From contig NC_134018.1 of NCBI RefSeq assembly GCF_040712315.1, forward strand, positions 10,932,835 to 10,996,834: 64,000 nt of DNA. The letters run 5' to 3'. Every line of letters begins with the position of its first letter. The stretch's first letter is position 1. A model generated the notes under the pieces. It did no database searches, was not told the origin of the DNA, and was given only the letters and a program-made list of their open reading frames with translations. Source of the DNA: Castanea sativa. Its lineage: Eukaryota; Streptophyta; Magnoliopsida; Fagales; Fagaceae. Positions 57,805 to 64,000 of this stretch are shown here, piece after piece. A program made the translations under genes and the position numbers.

Positions 57805-59447
57805 TAGACATGACAAAATGGGTCAGAATTTTTTGACCCGACCTGACCCGACCCAAAAAATGCCTGACCTAAACACATTTTTTTGACTCAAAGCAAAAAC
57901 GGGTTGACCTGTGACCCGACCCGTTATAAAAAATTTTGCTAAAAAAAATATTTAAACTACGTCTTGAAAAGCACAAAGCACCAAAACCAAACCAATGCAA
58001 TAGTCAATAAAGCATTAAAGCTTCACGAATCACAACCATTATTTAACCAAAAAAAAAGAATCACAGCAAATAAAGCATTAAAGCTTCAGCTCTCCACTGC
58101 CTCCATAGTCCACAGACATGACAAATTGAGTACGAAAGAATGAGACAATTAGTCTCTAGACAAGACAACTATATAGTGTTACACTTACACAACACAACCA
58201 TTAAAAAAAGAAGAAAAAAAATCTAATGAGCTTGAGTGCTTGACTAGCTTAGCTTTTAGCTGTAGTTGAAACTTTCAAAGCCAATTACGGACTTACCAAA
58301 GGCACAATTTAGTTACAGACTCACAAACAGCCACATCCACGAGGCTCATAATTATACAATTTTAATTCTTTATTGATTTGCTTTCATGGTACCTTAAATT
58401 ATAATAAAATATTGTATTTTAGATGAAGATGCTGACGAAATTGGTCAACTTGAGCTACAATTTGCAAGTATGAATATTTGCAGTACTAAATCTGCTACCA
58501 ACATTAAGTAAATTGAAATTGAGGTGTAATTCTTATAAAATATTTACTTATTCTTCTTTACTTAATATGTTATGTTTATTTTTAAATCTTTTTTTGTTTA
58601 ATTTATCTTTCTAAGTAATCTAACCTTACTATTATTTTAAATGAAACAGGAACATGTGCACTTAAGAAGGCCGATAACTTAATATGGTCCATGACATGTA
58701 GTTTTTATTTCTTTCTTGTTTTCTTTTGTGTGAATGATATTATTAGTAATGTAAACTTAAAATATACTCTTTACAAGTTTACAAGTTTGCTATCATGTGT
58801 GTGAATGTAGAAGCAAACGCTGGCTTGCTATCATGTGTGTGAATGAATTGTATAGCTAAATCAAAATGAATGAATGGAGGATCCAGAGACTAAGCGCACG
58901 AATTGTGCTTTTGGTGTATTCACATCAGCACTGTAGTGTCTTTTGGTTTTGGTGAGGAGCAAGAGAAATCCCAATTCTTTAATATTAGTGTACAATGCAT
59001 GTGCATGTTATACGTGTTGGTAAATTACTAAATTGGATATATACATCAGCTGGTTGTACTCCATTATAGTTTGTCATTCTTTACTTGCCACCTTCATTTT
59101 CTCTTCCTACTTTAAACAAATCAAATATTATACCAAGATTAGCTTCTAGAAAGCTGGAACAAGAGTTTCACCAAATTTGGGTACCAAGTGTTTAGTGGTA
59201 ATTGGTAATAGTATCACCAATGAGAATCTAATCATAGTTGAAGAACTCATAAACGATTGACAAATTACATCTATTTGAAAAAAAAAAAAAAAAAAAAAAA
59301 AACTTGTTTGAAAAATATGGGTCAACCCGACCTGACCCGTGACTCGATTGACCTGTTTAAAAATGATCCGTTTTGACCTGTGACCCAATTGACCCGCAAA
59401 CCCGATTGACTCGACACAAACCAAACCCGACTGTTTTGCCATGTCTA
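57805..59447. mobile_element. Non-autonomous hAT element with perfect 8-bp duplication
   Basis: Starts TAGACATGACAAAA and ends TTTTGCCATGTCTA. ACATTATA flanks both sides (57797-57804 and 59448-59455). The matching place in the right arm (about 62570-62590) has a single atataatgt, i.e. the empty site. Near each end are many gacccgacccg/gggtcaacccgac words, typical hAT subterminal repeats. The 1643-bp interior has no recognisable transposase. Confidence 0.9.
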
Positions 59448-59455
59448 ACATTATA

Positions 59456-59746
59456 TCAGCATTAAGCTGTTTGTTTCCTACTCTAGCAAGACCATTAGCA
59501 CAACGGTTTGTTTTCCGGTAGTAATGCGTCACTTTAACTTGTGAAACTTGAGAAATTAGAAGCCTGCAATCAATCACCATAGCAGAATTAATAGCATTAG
59601 AATTACTAGAATTTGTCATCAATTCAGCATTAATTTTAGCATCCAACTCAATTTCTAGAGCATTGATTTGAAGGTTTTGACACATGATCGGACCATCCCT
59701 TAAGGCCCAAAATTCAACTAGGAAACTCATGCCATAAATAAACTCG
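59456..59746 (-). pseudogene. LINE RNase H tail, left-arm copy
   Basis: The minus-strand frame has EFWALRDGPIMCQNLQINAL, LEIELDAKINAELMTN and HYYRKTNRCANGLARVG, the C-terminal RNase H-like part of plant LINEs. It is split from its 3' end (57785-57620) by the hAT element. Confidence 0.75.
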
Positions 59747-60150
59747 TGCTTTTTATGAAATTAAATTAACTTGTGCATGAGGCCACGTGCTGTGAAGGGT
59801 GTTATTAGTTTTTCTTTAGGACAAAACAAGGTTGTCAAACTTTGTCTCCTTCCGCAGCAAAATTTGAATCTATGGATAGACTATACTCCTTTCTTTTGGC
59901 TCCTTTTTCTACACTATTCTCTCACTGTATACCTCGTACTAATAAGTCTATCATTTTTTTTTCTCTCCAAAAATATGAAAAATGAGACTGATCGAAATGA
60001 CACTTGACATAGAATAAAAAAGACAAATAAATAACTTAATGTAAATCCTTATTATTGGTCAACTTTTTTTTTTTTTTGGTTGTTTGTCAAAACTGCTTAC
60101 ATGTGCATTAATTATCTGCCTGGGGGTATTCTCGTTCCATTACGTGACAT

Positions 60151-61856
60151 GCAGGTTTTTTGATCTTTCTATCACAAGTGTAAAAGGACATTCGTTCCAA
60201 AAGGACAAATATTTCATGTGCTTAGTTCTTCCAAAATAGATAAAAAGAAAATTTGGGAAATTGCTATAGTCCATCTGGATGATTCTTGACCCATTCAACA
60301 TAATGATTCTCTACACCTGATTGAAGAATATTAAACGCTATCTCTAAAACTCATCAATCCTACATGATGAGACCGACAAACTCTCCTGCCCAGATGACCT
60401 TAATAAGAAAATTTGTCCACCTTACCACAACATGGACGAAGGCAAGCAAATCATTAATAAGAAGTTTTAATGCCTCAATCAGTTACCAATTAGCTATCAT
60501 ACCGTTGGAAGCTCGTTAAAACCTACATTAATAAGACTTGAAGCTTTACAAAAAGGGCACTAAAGCCACAATTAAAGCCGCAACGGCTAGAAACTGTGAA
60601 GCTATATACAAGTCCATCAGGACCAGACCAGGTACATACACTCAACTGAAATACACTAGCACACGTAGTTTTGATATTCTAAGCTCTCTTACTTCCTAAA
60701 AAATTTCCATTACTGACTTTATCATCGGAGGCTCTGTGGCAAGCACCACACCGATGACCACCTGAGGAGAGTTCACATCACGCTTACAGGTTCAGTGACA
60801 AGGATTTGACTCTATCTGAAGGAACCTATATTGCTGACGATTTTGGCATCATCACTACACATTATTTCAACCATTATCAAATGGTTAATGCATCCTCATC
60901 AATGTACATAAGACAGCAGCCATGCATGCGAGGAAGCTTCACTTATATATATATTGTTAGGTTCTAAAGATTTAGATTTAAATATTTAAAATCACATTTG
61001 TATTGTGTTGGCAAACCGAGAACAAAACATGTCTAGACCAGGTTTTTAGGCAATACTTAAAAGTGATTGTTTCAAGGTTTAAGTCTAGTTGATTGCAGAA
61101 AAAGGGAATGCGGTTCTGCCTTGCTTAACCGATCAAGAATTAGGCTCAACCAATCGAAAATCGTAGGTCTAGTTTTTTCTATAGAATTTCAGACAGGCCC
61201 AAGCTCACAAAAACGTTTAGAGTTTCATCTAAATTTCTCCACATATAAAAGGGAAATTCTAGCCACGTTTTGAAGACTTTTGAGAGACTTTAGAGGTGCT
61301 CTTGTGAGATTTAAAAGGTATTCTGCCTTCCTCTTTCAAAGTCACAGCCGAAAATCATTCTCATATCATTAGATCCAGTAGATCTAAAGTTGCTACTACA
61401 AGATCAACAATTGCTGATGATCTAAACTTTCAAGGGTGGTCTTGGAGTCACAAATTGGAGAGCTTGTGTTGCTAAACCTTGGAGTTGGATCTCAAAGTCA
61501 CAAAGAAGGCGACTTGTGTTGGTGTAAATTCGAGAAGAGAAAGAGTCCGTGAATTCGAAGCTTGCACGTGGTCGTGTCAGTAAGTTACTACATGAGGTAG
61601 CAATAGATTTAGGGTTAAATCTGAATGTAAAAACTTCAATTCTCTTATAGTGGATTTAATTTACCTTAATGATAGCTAAGTTAAATCATCCCCAGGTTTT
61701 TACCTTAAAACGGTTAGTTTTATTGGTTTTCCTAGGTCATCATATTGTGGTGTTATTTACTTTTTCACATTTGTACATGATATGATATATGCTTGTTTAA
61801 CCTAGATTTGAATAATAAACCTAAGCAATCTCTTGGTGAGACTTCTACGCAACTGA
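60151..61856. other. Spacer between the inverted arms, LTR-like sequence
   Basis: Unique to the centre of the inverted repeat. 60715-60830 has atcggaggctctgtggcaag and accacctgagg, words of gypsy-type LTRs. From 60955 a TGTTAGGTTCTAAAG start resembles an LTR beginning, and 61720-61825 (ggttttcctaggtcatcata, aataataaacctaag) resembles LTR 3' ends. No target duplications or coding sequence resolved. Confidence 0.4.
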
Positions 61857-62298
61857 CGTAATGGAATGGGAATACCCCCAGGCAGATAATTAATGCACAT
61901 GTCAGCAGTTTTGACTACCAACCAAAAAAAAAAAAAAAAACATGACCAATAATAAGGATTTGCATTAAGTTATAATGATATTCGATTTACATTATGTTAT
62001 TTAATTATATCTTTTATTCTGTGTCAAGTGTCATTTTGATCAGTCTCATTTTTCTTATTTCGGAGAGAAAAAAAAAGTGGTAGACTTATTAGTACGAGGT
62101 ACACGGTGAGAGAATAGTATAGAAAAAGGAGCCAAAAGAAAGGAGTATAGTCTATCCATAGATTCAAATTTTGCTGCGGAAGGAGACAAAGTTTGACAAT
62201 CTTGTTTTGTCCTGAAGAAAAACTAATAACACCCTTCCCAACACGTGGCCTCATGCACGACTTAATTTAATTTCATAGAAAGCACGAGTTTATTTATG

Positions 62299-62720
62299 GC
62301 ATGAGTTTCCTAGCTGAATTTTGGGCCTTAAGGGATGGTCCGATCATGTGTCAAAACCTTCAAATCAATGCTCTAGAAATTGAGTTGGATGCTAAAATTA
62401 ATGCTGAATTGATGACAAATTCTAGTAATTCTAATGCTATAAATTCTGCTATGGTAGCTGATTGCAGGCTTCTAATTTCTCAAGTTCCGCAAGTTAGAGT
62501 GACACATTGCTACCGGAAAACAAACCGTTGTGTTGATGGTCTTGCTAGAGTAGGAAACAAACAGCTAGATGCTGATATAATGTATTACAATAGCCCCCCC
62601 GCCCCCCCCCCCCTCCCCCCCCAGTTTGCGTGACTGTTATCTTTCGGATTTGTATGGCCTGTACCATGTTAGGCTATGTCCTAACTTTGATGTTTCTGCA
62701 TTTCTTTTTTAGTTGAATAA
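62299..62720 (+). pseudogene. LINE RNase H tail, right-arm copy
   Basis: Frame with AEFWALRDGPIMCQNLQINA, LEIELDAKINAELMTN and HCYRKTNRCVDGLARVG, then, past a C-rich insert and in another frame, DLYGLYHVRLCPNFDVSAF and an A-rich tail (about 62738-62758). This is the 3' end of a plant LINE. Upstream domains are absent. Confidence 0.78.
62594..62623 (+). repeat. C-rich homopolymer tract
   Basis: Nearly pure C broken by single G and T, where the left-arm copy has only a short run (reads as ggggg at about 57783). It expanded after duplication or is an assembly artefact. Confidence 0.85.
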
Positions 62721-63700
62721 ATTTTCCTTTTAACCAAAAAGGAAAAAGAAAAAAGAAATCTTCATCCCTGGTTTAGTTGAATGTATTATACATGATTTAA
62801 AAAATAAATAAACATTTACGTATGGAAAAAGTTTTCTTCCAAGACGACTTGGAGAAATTTTCACTGGCCTACATGATGACTCATAAAACCATCTATGTAC
62901 ATTATTTAAATAGAGTCACAAAACTCATTAAATAAGTTATAAAAATATACATAAATGATCTTATCAATTATCACATGGTAAGTTTGACAAAATTTCTTCT
63001 AGACCATTTTGAAGGTAAAATTTTTCTTATATATACCTTGTCACATAAATTAAATTACTCCAGTTTGATTATATAAATAGAAATAAGCATTGCCAAGTGT
63101 AGAACCAAAAAGAATTCCTCAAAAGGGACACGTACACACACATAAAAATGAATCTACAACATAAGTGGAAACTTCATATTTTGAGATTATCAATTTTCTC
63201 CTCTAAACGTTTTAGCACAATAAAGTTAAATTTCTAAATTTAATATAGAAAGATTGAATTAAAATTAAACATTAACAAAGTCTTATTTCTATAATATGAT
63301 AATAATTATTTTATGAGATAATTTTTACTTTTTTTAAATATCTAAACTTTTGATTATATTGTTTTCTTAACCTTTGATTATATTTGAATACAAGGGATGT
63401 AAAATTTCCTTCTTTTATTTCATGGAAGAGGGAGGGATGGCTCGTTATTCGGTACAAGGAAATAAATAATTTATTATTATAATTAGACTTTTTAGACTAA
63501 AAAAAAAAAATGAAACTTATTTATTTTTGGAATAAGTAGACTTTTCAAAATTTTGGGTCATATCAATACGGCTACCACCCTCCCCATCTTTTCCACCAAG
63601 TGAATTCTGACATATAGAATATGTGCAATGTCCTTTATCTCTATTCAATTGAGACATGTGCACGTTCAACATATTTAGCTATTAGTCAAAAAGTTGTACT

Positions 63701-64000
63701 CTGTTTATATAGGCGAACTGGAATAATCTAATTTATGTGACAAGGTATATATAAGAAAAATTTTACCTTCAAAATGGTCTAGAAGAAATTTTGTCAAACT
63801 TACTATGTGATAATTGATAAGATCATTTATGTATATTTTTAGTTACTTAACTTATTTAATGAGTTTTGTGACTCTATTTAAATAATGTACATAGATGGTT
63901 TTATGAGTCATCATGTAGGTCAGTGAAAATTTCTCCAAGTCGTCTTGGAAGGAAACTTTTTCCATACATAAATATTTATTTATTTTTTAAATCATGTATA
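63701..64000 (+). repeat. Third copy of the terpene synthase upstream segment, direct orientation
   Basis: Matches 56416-56715 base for base apart from scattered substitutions (ctgtttatataggcgaactg against ctgtttatataagcggacta). It directly abuts the end of the inverted arm and runs off the window. Confidence 0.88.

Larger units (their letters stand above)
55796..60150 (+). repeat. Left arm of a large interrupted inverted repeat
   Basis: Three collinear blocks here recur in reverse on the right: 55796-56720 with 62780-63700, 57620-57785 with 62620-62760, and about 59455-60150 with 61857-62600. Matches are long and nearly identical by eye (for example the paired frames at 59771-60007 and 62254-62024). 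The left arm also carries a Tourist-like MITE (57201-57537) and an hAT element (57805-59447) absent on the right. The arm begins 439 bp upstream of the terpene synthase start codon. Confidence 0.88.
61857..63700 (-). repeat. Right arm of the large inverted repeat
   Basis: Reverse-orientation copy of the blocks described for 55796-60150, lacking the hAT element and the Tourist-like MITE region. It ends at 63700, corresponding to 55796, so the proximal 439 bp and the coding part of the terpene synthase are not included. Confidence 0.88.

Noticed and set aside
1..64000. A novel multi-gene system such as a metabolic cluster around the terpene synthase
   Set aside because: No cytochrome P450, acyltransferase or second intact terpene synthase lies within the window. 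The neighbours are transposons and pseudogenes.

Overview
This is an AT-rich, intron-containing, transposon-dense stretch of a flowering-plant nuclear genome. Plant-specific families (alpha-expansin, TPS-a terpene synthase, F-box/FBD protein, FAD4-like desaturase, plant L1-type LINE and Ty1/copia elements) place it in the eudicots. The repeat vocabulary suggests a woody species, perhaps Fagaceae, but that is an inference I cannot test. There is no sign of bacterial, organellar or viral origin.

Only two protein-coding genes look intact. The first is a two-exon alpha-expansin on the + strand (12671-14371, 257 aa). The second is a seven-exon sesquiterpene synthase of the TPS-a type on the - strand (52535-55357, 554 aa), with all splice phases consistent and RxR, DDxxD and NSE/DTE motifs in place. 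The other gene-like regions are broken: an F-box/FBD gene with frameshifts (2604-4101) and three partial, mostly inverted copies of its 3' region (31890-45596); a replication protein A 70 kDa-like gene (14585-16298, -); and a FAD4-like desaturase with two in-frame stops (28112-28900, -).

Layout: 1-1.1 kb, LINE fragment with a 9-bp-TSD insertion. 1.5-9.1 kb, F-box pseudogene, MITEs and two hAT-type insertions. 10.9-11.6 kb, two MITEs with clear 9-bp duplications. 12.5-14.4 kb, expansin. 14.6-16.3 kb, RPA1-like pseudogene. 17.07-18.51 kb, a Mutator-like element with about 285-bp TIRs, a perfect 9-bp TSD and a GC-rich captured open frame. 21.5-27.1 kb, a nearly full-length degenerate LINE. 28.1-28.9 kb, FAD4-like pseudogene. 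29.0-30.7 kb, CACTA-like end carrying an array of palindromes. 31.9-45.6 kb, fragments of the F-box 3' region split by a copia element (38531-44955) whose LTR/PBS junction is tandemly multiplied. 45.6-49.1 kb, a CACTA element containing a solo LTR that contains another solo LTR. 52.5-55.5 kb, terpene synthase. 55.8-64.0 kb, a large inverted duplication of the terpene-synthase 5' flank, with a third copy in direct orientation at the window edge.

I see no operon-like or defence-like system and no convincing new biochemical pathway. The unusual content is structural: the multiplied LTR-PBS modules, the alternating-orientation (+,-,+) copies of the terpene synthase upstream region, the threefold nesting with every target-site duplication legible, and the palindrome array. 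These calls come from reading the sequence by eye. No database search or alignment was run, and boundaries without a stated TSD are approximate.
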